A stretch of DNA of 64,000 nucleotides from Arenicola marina (taxonomy: Eukaryota > Annelida > Polychaeta > Arenicolidae). How positions within the stretch are numbered: the first letter of the stretch is position 1; every line of letters begins with the position of its first letter. The notes under the pieces were generated by a model. That model was not told the origin of the DNA and searched no databases. It worked only from the letters and a program-made list of their open reading frames with translations. The position numbers and the translations under genes were made by a program. This document shows, piece by piece, positions 24,101 through 36,100 of the stretch. The stretch spans positions 12,642,254 through 12,706,253 of the forward strand of contig OZ025260.1 of the NCBI GenBank assembly GCA_964019135.1, written 5' to 3'.

Positions 24101-27100
24101 ATGTTGATGCTCAAGCGGCCATTGTTAGAGGGGAAGTACTGATGTCAGTCGTTATACTAATTACAATATTCGCTGGCTGCATTCAGCGTTATGTTGATGC
24201 TCAAGCGGCCATTGTTAGAGGGGAAGTACTGATGTCAGTCGTTATACTAATTACAATATTCGGTGGTTGCATTCAGCGTTATGTTGATGCTCAAGCGGCC
24301 ATTGTTAGAGGGGAAGTACTGATGTCAGTCGTTATACTAATTACAATATTCGGTGGCTGTATTCAGCGTTATGTTGATGCTCAAGCGGCCATTGTTAGAG
24401 AGGAAGTACTGATGTCAGTCGTTATACTAATTACAATATTCGCTGGTTGCATTCAGCGTTATGTTGATGCTTAAGCGGCCATTGTTAGAGGGGAAGTACT
24501 GATGTCAGTCGTACTAATTACAATATTCGGTGGTTGCATTCAGCGTTATGTTGATGCTCAAGCGGCCATTGTTAGAGGGGAAGTACTGATGTCAGTCGTT
24601 ATACTAATTACAATATTCGCTGGCTGTATTCAGCGTTATGTTGATGCTCAAGCGGCCATTGTTAGAGAGGAAGTACTGATGTCAGTCGTTATACTAATTA
24701 CAATATTCGCTGGCTGCATTCAGCGTTATGTTGATGCTTAAGCGGCCATTGTTAGAGGGGAAGTACTGATGTCAGTCGTTATACTAATTACAATATTCGG
24801 TGGTTGCATGCAGCGTTATGTTGATGCTCAAGCGGCCATTGTTAGAGTGGAAGTACTGATGTCAGTCGTTATACTAATTACAATATTCGCTGGCTGCATT
24901 CAGCGTTATGTTGATGCTCAAGCGGCCATTGTTAGAGGGGAAGTACTGATGTCAGTCGTTATACTAATTACAATATTCGCTGGTTGCATTCAGCGTTATG
25001 TTGATGCTCAAGCGGCCGTTGTTAGAGGGGAAGTACTGATGTCAGTCGTTATACTAATTACAATATTCGGTGGCTGTATTCAGCGTTATGTTGATGCTCA
25101 AGCGGCCATTGTTAGAGAGGAAGTACTGATGTCAGTCGTTATACTAATTACAATATTCGCTGGCTGCATTCAGCGTTATGTTGATGCTTAAGCGGCCATT
25201 GTTAGAGGGGAAGTACTGATGTCAGTCGTTATACTAATTACAATATTCGGTGGTTGCATTCAGCGTTATGTTGATGCTCAAGCGGCCATTGTTAGAGGGG
25301 AAGTACTGATGTCAGTCGTTATACTAATTACAATATTCGGTGGCTGTATTCAGCGTTATGTTGATGCTCAAGCGGTCATTGTTAGAGAGGAAGTACTGAT
25401 GTCAGTCGTTATACTAATTACAATATTTGCTGGCTGCATTCAGCGTTATGTTGATGCTTAAGCGGCCATTGTTAGAGGGGAAGTACTGATGTCAGTCGTT
25501 ATACTAATTACAATATTCGGTGGTTGCATTCAGCGTTATGTTGATGCTCAAGCGGCCATTGTTAGAGGGGAAGTACTGATGTCAGTCGTTATACTAATTA
25601 CAATATTCGCTGGCTGCATTCAGCGTTATGTTGATGCTCAAGCGGCCATTGTTAGAGGAGAAGTACTGATGTCAGTCGTTATACTAATTACAATATTCGC
25701 TGGTTGCATTCAGCGTTATGTTGATGCTCAAGCGGCCATTGTTAGAGGGGAAGTACTGATGTCAGTCGTTATACTAATTACAATATTCGGTGGTTGCATT
25801 CAGCGTTACGTTGACGCTCAAACGGCCATTGTTAGAGGGGAAGTACTGATGTCAGTCGTTATACTAATTACAATATTCGGTGGTTGCATTCAGCGTTATG
25901 TTGATGCTCAAGCGGCCATTGTTAGAGGGGAAGTACTGATGTCAGTCGTTATACTAATTACAATATTTGCTGGCTGCATTCAGCGTTATGTTGATGCTTA
26001 AGCGGCCATTGTTAGAGGGGAAGTACTGATGTCAGTCGTTATACTAATTACAATATTCGGTGGTTGCATTCAGCGTTATGTTGATGCTCAAGCGGCCATT
26101 GTTAGAGGGGAAGTACTGATGTCAGTCGTTATACTAATTACAATATTCGCTGGCTGCATTCAGCGTTATGTTGATGCTCAAGCGGCCATTGTTAGAGGAG
26201 AAGTACTGATGTCAGTCGTTATACTAATTACAATATTCGCTGGTTGCATTCAGCGTTATGTTGATGCTCAAGCGGCCATTGTTAGAGGGGAAGTACTGAT
26301 GTCAGTCGTTATACTAATTACAATATTCGGTGGTTGCATTCAGCGTTACGTTGACGCTCAAACGGCCATTGTTAGAGGGGAAGTACTGATGTCAGTCGTT
26401 ATACTAATTACAATATTCGGTGGTTGCATTCAGCGTTATGTTGATGCTCAAGCGGCCATTGTTAGAGGGGAAGTACTGATGTCAGTCGTTATACTAATTA
26501 CAATATTCGGTGGTTGCATTCAGCGTTATGTTGATGCTCAAGCGGCCATTGTTAGAGGGAAAGTACGGATGTCAGTCGTTATACTAATTACAATATTCGG
26601 TGGCTGCATTCAGCGTTATGTTGACGCTCAAGCGGCCATTGTTAGAGGCGAATTACTGATGTCAGTCGTTATAGTAATTACAATATTCGGTAGTTGCCCT
26701 GTGGCGTCTTGCGTGTGTTTTTTTGGTGCTCCGGCGGCTATGTTAGAGAGGGATACTAATGTCACTTAGGTGTATGTTAGAGAGGGGGTACTAATGTCAC
26801 TCAGGTGTATGTTAGAGAGGGGGTACTAATGTCACTCAGGTGTATGTTAGAGAGGGGGTACTAATGTCACTCAGGTGTATGTTAGAGAGGGGGTACTAAT
26901 GTCACTTAGGTGTATGTTAGAGAGGGGGTACTAATGTCACTCAGGTGTATGTTAGAGAGGGGGTACTAATGTCACTCAGGTGTATGTTAGAGAGGAAGTA
27001 CTAATGTCACTCATGTATGTTAGAGAGGGGGTACTAATGTCACTCAGGTGTATGCTAGAGAGGAAGTACTAATGTCACTCATGTATGTTAGAGAGGGGGT

Positions 27101-30100
27101 ACTAATGTCACTCAGGTGTATGTTAGAGAGGGGGTACTAATGTCACTCAGGTGTATGTTAGAGAGGGGGTTCTAATGTCACTCAGGTGTATGTTAGAGAG
27201 GGGTACTAATGTCACTCAGGTGTATGTTAGAGAGGGGGTACTGATGTCACTCAGGTGTATGCTAGAGAGGAAGTACTAATGTCACTCATGTATGTTAGAG
27301 AGGGGGTACTAATGTCACTCAGGTGTATGCTAGAGAGGAAGTACTAATGTCACTCATGTATGTTAGAGAGGGGGTACTAATGTCACTCAGGTGTATGTTA
27401 GAGAGGGGGTACTAATGTCACTCAGGTGTATGCTAGAGAGGAAGTACTAATGTCACTCATGTATGTTAGAGAGGGGGTACTAATGTCACTCAGGTGTATG
27501 TTAGAGAGGGGGTACTAATGTCACTCAGGTGTATGTTAGAGAGGGGGTTCTAATGTCACTCAGGTGTATGTTAGAGAGGGGTACTAATGTCACTCAGGTG
27601 TATGTTAGAGAGGGGGTACTGATGTCACTCAGGTGTATGTTAGAGAGGGGGTACTAATGTCACTCAGGTGTATGTTAGAGAGGGGTACTAATGTCACTCA
27701 GGTGTATGTTAGAGAGGGGGTACTGATGTCACTCAGGTGTATGTTAGAGACGGGGTACTAATGTCACTCAGGTGTATGTTAGAGAGGGGTACTAATGTCA
27801 CTCAGGTGTATGTTAGAGAGGGGGTACTAATGTCACTCAGGTGTATGTTAGAGAGGGGGTACTAATGTCACTCAGGTGTATGTTAGAGAGGGGTACTAAT
27901 GTCACTCAGGTGTATGTTAGAGAGGGGGTACTGATGTCACTCAGGTGTATGTTAGAGACGGGGTACTAATGTCACTCAGGTGTATGTTAGAGAGGGGGTA
28001 CTAATGTCACTCAGGTGTATGTTAGAGAGGGGGTACTAATGTCACTCAGGTGTATGTTAGAGAGGGGGTACTAATGTCACTCAGGTGTATGTTAGAGAGG
28101 GGGTACTAATGTCACTCATGTGTATGTTAGAGAGGGGGTACTAATGTCACTCAGGTGTATGTTAGAGAGGGGGTACTAATGTCACTCAGGTGTATGTTAG
28201 AGAGGGGGTACTAATGTCACTCAGGTGTATGTTAGAGAGGGGGTACTAATGTCACTCAGGTGTATGTTAGAGAGGGGGTACGAATGTCACTCAGGTGTAT
28301 GTTAGAGAGGGGGTTCTAATGTCACTCAGGTGTATGTTAGAGAGGGGGTACTAATGTCACTCAGGTGTATGTTAGAGAGGGGGTACTAATGTCACTCAGG
28401 TGTATGTTAGAGAGGGGGTACTAATGTCACTCAGGTGTATGTTAGAGAGGGGGTACTAATGTCACTCAGGTGTATGTTAGAGACGGGGTACTAATGTCAC
28501 TCAGGTGTATGTTAGAGAGGGGGTACTAATGTCACTCAGGTGTACAGAGAGTCCTGTTGGCTGCCCTTTGGCAGGTACCTTGGGAAGCGCGAGAAGCGTG
28601 TTCCCTTTTTGGCCGTGGTCGGGCGGTGGTGTGTTGTGGATATGGAATGCTGTGGAAGGCATTTATCGTTAGAAATAAACATATGGATTGTCCCTCAAAC
28701 CTGTCCGAATATTTTGGACTGGATTTTGCTTGATTATGGTAGCTATGTTACAATTTGACTGGTAGGAGCATGGCTGCATCTATTTCTACTCCTCAGCATG
28801 ACTCTTTGTACTAAATCCGTCGTATGATATGATATTTATTGGCATATTTAAGGCCATGGCCTGGCATGTGTACGTGAGGTGTGGCGAGTGGTTGGTTGCA
28901 GTTGTCTTTCGTGATGTGCCTTTCAGGGAAGTCCATCCAGCTGTGAGGTGCAGTTTACAGTGAGTAGCACACTCACTGGCGATGTCAGGCTGCCAACTGC
29001 TCGAGTAACTGTCACTTGATTTAGAATTAATGCAGATACGGCTTTCCATCCGAATCTTTCATTGATTATTGACAATATTTTTCATAACAAAAAGTTGACA
29101 ATAACGAACCTATACTTCGAGACTTGGAATAGATCATTTATGTTTCCGTTGCTACGTTAAATGCACATTATGCTAATATATGATCAAATGTGTTCACCGC
29201 GATGCCGACAAATAACTTGCAGTGCCACAAAAATCGTAATTGTTTTGTAAATTGGACATATATAGAGCCGTATGGGTGGATGTCCCTCTCACCGTGACTC
29301 CCAAACGCTGACCTCGGTGGCGTCACGTCTGGGGGGGGGGCGTGGTCTTTGCTTTGAGTGTCCTAGTAACGAGCATCGTGTGCGTATTGTGCGTAACTGG
29401 GGTCTCCTGGATTGGGGGGACGCGGGGTGCGGTTAGAGGTTTGGGGCGCCCAGGCCTTCCCATCCCTGACCCTGACTGAGCAAGCCACAGTTTTCCTTCT
29501 TGTCTAAACCATTGGCTAACCCTTCTCCATCCTGGACAGTGAGGCAGGATGTTTGCAATCGACACTTAAGATATAGATATGAATCCAACTCAAACTGCTT
29601 CTGCGTGCATCATTATGAGTTGTATCTGTGATTCAGCATGGCTTCCCATATAGTAAATATGTGTTACGTGGTTGATTCACTCTATTCACCATCCTGATCA
29701 ATGGCATGGGTGCATTATTGCACAATCACATGTTCCAGTTGATCAGTGGTTTACGTTCACTGGAATCGAGAGTAAATAATCGCTTATCCACAACCCTAGA
29801 TAAAGATCAGGTTAGAGCATTCACTATGACAGTCATTGATTGCCTGTTGATTGCTGTCAATAATGACCGTCCTTTCGTATGTCTTACAGCTGCTCGCTAG
29901 AAGTGAGGTAATCACATTGGTTTAGTTTCTTTCTCTCCTGTTTTGTTGTCAGCTTTAAAACTAGTTCCCATGATCTGTGGAGTCATAGATTGTAGGTCCA
30001 TCTCTTGCCTTTCAATAGAAAAACTGTGAACGTCTCTTCCCCAAACCCTGTACAACCTGTTACAGCTATGACGTTTATTATTAGTCAATAATCTGTCGAC

Positions 30101-33100
30101 CGATCGCAGCGAGAACATTGTAAGTTGTTCTCTGATCAGACCTGTTGTGTGTTATGACTGTCTGTGTGTCACCCCTAGCACTATTTATTTGGCATGGTAC
30201 ATACATACATACATCTGATACAGCTGTATAATCAGGCTTGAAGCCTATCAGCTGGTCGTGGCTCTAAACCAACGCTTTTACATTTATAATCAGTGCAAAA
30301 CATACCGCAGGACTAAAGGTAGGCGGTAGGCAGATACCAAGGAATCATTTCACAAGCCCTTCTCGCACTCAGTAACTGCGGCCCATTATGACACCAGGTC
30401 TGGGGTAAACCCATGTCTCACCCAATGTCATATACATAGCATTATGACACCAGGTCTGGGGTAAACCCATGTTGCACCCAATGCCATATACATAGCATTA
30501 TGACACCAGGTCTGGGGTAAACCCATGTCGCACCCAATGCCATATACATAGCATTATGACACCAGGTCTGGGGTAAACCCATGTCGCACCCAATGCCATA
30601 TACATAGCATTATGACACCAGGTCTGGGGTAAACCCATGTCGCACCCAATGCCATATACATAGCATTATGACACCAGGTCTGGGGTAAACCCATGTCGCA
30701 CCCAATGCCACATACATAGCATTATGACACCAGGTCTGGGGTAAACCCATGTCGCACCCAATGCCATATACATAGCATTATGACACCAGGTCTGGGGTAA
30801 ACCCATGTCGCACCCAATGCCATATACATAGCATTATGACACCAGGTCTGGGGTAAACCCATGTCGCACCCAATGCCATATACATAGCATTATGACACCA
30901 GGTCTGGGGTAAACCCATGTCGCACCCAATGCCATATACATAGCATTATGACACCAGGTCTGGGGTAAACCCATGTCGCACCCAATGCCATATACATAGC
31001 ATTATGACACCAGGTCTGGGGTAAACCCATGTCGCACCCAATGCCATATACATAGCATTATGACACCAGGTCTGGGGTAAACCCATGTCGCACCCAATGC
31101 CATATACATAGCATTATGACACCAGGTCTGGGGTAAACCCATGTCGCACCCAATGCCATATACATAGCATTATGACACCAGGTCTAGGGGTAAACCCATG
31201 TCGCACCCAATGCCATATACATAGCATTATGACACCAGGTCTGGGGTAAACCCATGTCGCACCCAATGCCATATACATAGCATTATGACACCAGGTCTGG
31301 GGTAAACCCATGTCGCACCCAATGCCATATACATAGCATTATGACACCAGGTCTGGGGTAAACCCATGTCGCACCCAATGCCATATACAGCGATTACTGC
31401 GGTGCAGCCATCTTAGTGAAATTAATGTTTCATTGTCAGTATTTATTTATTTGTTACAAAATATGCCCTCTATTTATGATAAGTGAACATTTTTAATTTT
31501 TTGCCCGAAAATGCAAATTTCCAATTTCAATTTCAAATGGCCAAAAGTTGGTAGGTTCGAGTGAGATGGTTCCCAGCTTACTCCTGTACACTGTTGTATT
31601 GTGTGTTGTTGTAGTACCCTAATAGCTTGATGGAGGGTGTGGGGTGGGGGTTGTCTTCCCATGGTAGACCCTTGGATTACCCATTAGATTATAACGATTA
31701 GACGTTGTAACTGCCACTGGTTGCCAGTGGCCATAAACCAACCACACGACTGGACAGGATTCTGTATGTTCGTGTTAAGCCACTTTTGAACATGAGGGGT
31801 AAACTGGGTCAACACCTTCCTGATCCTGCACAGACAGACATTGCACAGCAAGATTCGAACCACGCACCAGCCACTCAGGCTTTTATCTGATTATTTGTGT
31901 TTCTCCTGCACACAATTGTCGCTTTCTGTAGACATTGTTCACCTGCAAGAGAATGTTTTTCATGACTTGGATCTGTTGGTATAATATCTGTGTGTTATGG
32001 ACTCGTCCTTGTTGTTTTGGTAACTTAAAGTATCTGGTTTCAACACGGTGTTCCTGGATGCGGAGGTTTCCGATAGAACTATGGTTACTATGGTTACTAT
32101 TGTCGTACAGACCTGAATGTGTGTCAACAATGGCGCCTTCGCCCCCCCCCTCCCCCCGCCCCCGATGACCCCTGGTTGAACCCTCCCTCTCTCATCGTCG
32201 CCCTCGGTCCATCTTACCTCCCCCAGTAACCCCGGAATGACCTCTCACCCTCTGCCATCTCCCCCATCTTACCTCCCCCAGTAACCCCGGAATGAACTCT
32301 CACCCTCTGCCATCTCCCCCATCTTACCTCCCCCAGTAACCCCGGAATGACCTCTCACCCTCTACCATCATCGGCTTATCTGCTCCAGACCCCTCCCACA
32401 TCCCCGGACCAAGTCTCCCCCACCTCTTATCACCCCCTCTTATCTCTCCACACCTCTTTACCTTCCACCTTGTATTGCCCCACTCCCCCATACCCCCGGA
32501 CCAACTCCCAAGTCTCCCCCACCTCTTATCACCCTCTTTATATCTTCCAGTACCACCTCTTATCTGTCCTCATACCTTCCACCCCTTATCTACCCTCAGT
32601 CTCCTGGACAACGCTCACCCCCTCTTACCTCCCCGCCCCCCCAGTACGCTCTCTGAGCACCCCTCTTATCTCCCTACCCCAGGACGCCCTCTTATATCTC
32701 CTCTTATCTCCCTTCCCACACTACGCCCTGTAATCTCCCCTCTTATCGCTCTCCCCGCATTACGCCCTCTTATCTCCCCTCATTATCTCCCCTCCTATCT
32801 CCTTCCCCACACTACGCCCTCTTATCTCCCCTCATTATCTCCCCTCCTATCTCCTTCCCCACACTACGCCCTCTTATCTCCTCTCATTATCTCCCGTCCT
32901 ATCTCCTTCCCCACACTACGCCCTTTTATCTCCTCATTATCTCCCCTCCTATCTCCTTCCCCACACTACGCCCTCTTATTTCCCCTCCTATCTCCTTCCC
33001 CACACTAGGCCCTCTTATTTCCCCTCCTATCTCCTTCCCCACACTACGCCCTCTTATCTCCCCTCCTATATCCTTCCCCACACTACGCCCTCTTATCTCC

Positions 33101-36100
33101 CCTCCTATCTCCCTCCCCACACTACGCCCTTTTATCTCCCCTCATTATCTCCCCTCCTATCTCCTTCCCCCCACTACGCCCTCTTATCTCCCCTCCTATC
33201 TCCTTCCCCACACTACGCCCTCTTATCTCCCCTCCTATCTCCTTCCCCACACTACGCCCTCTTATCTCCCCTCATTATCTCCCCTCCTATCTCCTTCCCC
33301 CCACTACGCCCTCTTATCTCCCCTCCTATCTCCCTCCCCACACTACGCCCTTTTATCTCCCCTCATTATCTCCCCTCTTATCTCCCCTTTTATCTCCCCT
33401 CATTATCTCCCCTCATTATCTCCCCCAGTACCCGCGCATCAACACCCAGCAGCTGGACCAGCAGATTAAGAGCATAATGAAGGAGGTGATCCCCGTGCTG
33501 AAGGAGCACATGGACGACGTGTGCTCCCACAAGCTGCTCACCTACATCAACCGCCTCGTGCTCTCCCTCACCCGCCAGGCCGACGACCGCCACGAGTTCG
33601 TCCGCTTCTTCCACAACCAGCTCGGCTCCATCCTCCTCGACTCGCTCGTCAAGTTCGAGGGCAGGAAGTGAGTAGACAGGTCTTCCACTTCGTAATCTTT
33701 CCATGCAATCGGGATACCACGAGATGACGTCAGTGACTCCCACAATGTATTGCGTCGGGACATATTACACACAAAAAACAGAAACCTATATCATGACCTT
33801 AATTGATATAGATTTTCTATCTCGTGTATCATACTATTGTTAATTTATACGACGAAACATGTTCGCAATACGTCAACAGCGAGGTTTGTTCTCATAAATT
33901 TAACAAGCGAGGTTTGTTCTCATAAATTTAACAAGCGAGGTTTGTTCTCATGAATTTATCGGCGAGGTTTGTTGGCATGCCAGAACTAGTGACGCTTGAG
34001 CTACTGGCCCGACTAATGAACAGCTTACCGCTTGCAGGATGCGAGAGTGTTGCGAGGACTTGTTGGTCGACCTCTCCGAGATCCTCTTCAACGAACTTGC
34101 CTTCTTCCGCCTCATGAAGGACCTGGACAACCCCAAGTCGAAGGTCAAGGACAGGCTGAGGCAGTGGAGAAAGGTTAGTCCCCCCTCCCTCTTCCGGCGC
34201 CCAAAATTTGTTTCACACTAATTAGATGTGCGTCTCGGAGGTATCATTTCAGTTTATTGTTTATACTTTGTATGCACCAAAGCGTCCTAACATTTCCTGT
34301 TTGTAATCTATTTATGTAACAACGTTGTCATGGTTGCTTGTCGGTGTCTTCGCCAGGACTCCCAGACGTCGACGGACACGGCCGTGACCCAGGAGGAGGC
34401 GGAGGCCGGGGAGGAGGGGGGGTGATGGGGGGCAGGGGGGCCGCGCGGGGTCGGACAGCAGCTCGTCCGGCGACGACACGTCGGCCGGCGACAGCGACGA
34501 TGAGGCTGAGGACGAAGGGGAGGAGGGGGGTGATGGGGGCGGGAGGGGGGGACACTGAGGCCGAGGAGGAAGGTGACCTGCAGCAGGCCTCATACACCGA
34601 CGACGAAGATTTCATGGAATCTGACGCGGAAGAGGAGGGGGGCCGAGGAGAGGAGGAGGGGGAGGCTGGGGGGGTGAGCCAGGAGGAGGAGGAGGCTGGG
34701 GGGGTGAGCCAGGAGGAAGAGGAGGAGGAGCTGGGCAAGGCCCGGGACGATGACTTCGCGGCGCGGGTTGAGATCCGGGAGGAGGATGTGGACAGCGAGC
34801 CGGCCGCCCACTCGCCTGTCAAGATCCAGCTCGCACCGAGCGAGACCAAGCCCTACGCCAGGTGGGTGAGGGGGGGTGGGGGGGGGGGGCACCGAGCGAG
34901 ACTGGGCCCTACGCCAGGTGGGTAAGGGGGGGGGGGGGCACCGGGCGAGGCCAAGCCCTACACCAGGTGGGTGAGGGGGGGGGGGGGCACCGGGCGAGGC
35001 CAAACCCTACGCCAGGTGGGTGAGGAGGGGGGGGTGGGAGGCACCGAGCGAGACCAAGCCCTACGCCAGGTGGGTAAGGGGGTGGGGGGGGAGGCACCGA
35101 GCGAGACCAAGCCCTACACCAGGTGGGTGAGGGGGGGGGGCACCGAGCGAGACCAAGCCCTACACCAGGTGGGTGAGGGGGGGGGGGGGCACCGAGCGAG
35201 ACCAAGCCCTACGCCAGGTGGGTGAGGGGGGGGGGGGGAGGGCACCGAGCGAGACCAAGCCCAACGCCAGGTGGGTGAGGGGGGGGGTGGGGGGGGGGGG
35301 GCACCGAGCGAGACCAAGCCCTACGCCAGGTGGGTGAGGGTGGGGGGGCACCGAGCGAGACCAAGCCCTACGCCAGGTGGGTGAGGAGGGGGGGGGGCAC
35401 CGAGCGAGACCAAGCCCTACGCCAGGTGGGTGAGGGTAGGGGGGGGGGGCACCGAGCGAGACCAAGCCCTACGCCAGGTGGGTGAGGGGGGGGGGGGCAC
35501 CGAGCGAGACCAAGCCCTACGCCAGGTGGGTAAGGGTGGGGGGGGGGGGGGGCACCGAGCGAGACCAAGCCCTACGCCAGGTGGGTGAGGGGGGGGGGGG
35601 AGGCACCGAGCGAGACCAAGCCCTACGCCAGGTGGGTGAGGGGGGGGGACACCGAGCGAGACCAAGCCCTACGCCAGGTGGGTAAGGGTGGGGGGGGGGC
35701 ACCGAGCGAGACCAAGCCCTACGCCAGGTGGGTGAGGTGGGGGGGAGGCACCGAGCGAGACCAAGCCCTACACCAGGTGGGTGAGGAGGGGGGGGGGGAG
35801 GCACCGAGCGAGACCAAGCCCTACGCCAGGTGGGTGAGGGGGGGGGGGGAGGCACCGAGCGAGACCAAGCCCTACGCCAGGTGGGTGAGGGGGGGTGGGG
35901 GGGGGGGGGCACCGAGCGAGACCAAGCCCTACGCCAGGTGGGGTGAGGAGGGGGGGGGGCACCGAGCGAGACCAAGCCCTACGCCAGGTGGGTGAGGGTG
36001 GGGGGGGGGCACCGAGCGAGACCAAGCCCTACGCCAGGTGGGTGAGGGGGGGGGGCACCGAGCGAGACCAAGCCCTACGCCAGGTGGGTGAGGGGGGGGG

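Noticed and set aside
23782-26769. Hydrophobic repeat protein (MSVVILITIF repeats), possibly membrane segments
   Set aside because: Frame of the 90-bp array, regularly broken by the TTAAGC stop variant, inside a PCM1 intron.
30384-31389. CRISPR array (regular 56-bp repeats)
   Set aside because: No unique spacers between repeats, no cas genes, and eukaryotic spliced context. The same holds for the other arrays.
34866-34871. Donor GTGAGG four bases after the chosen GTGGGT donor
   Set aside because: It would shift frame against exon 38016, losing IGSDEDEDD.
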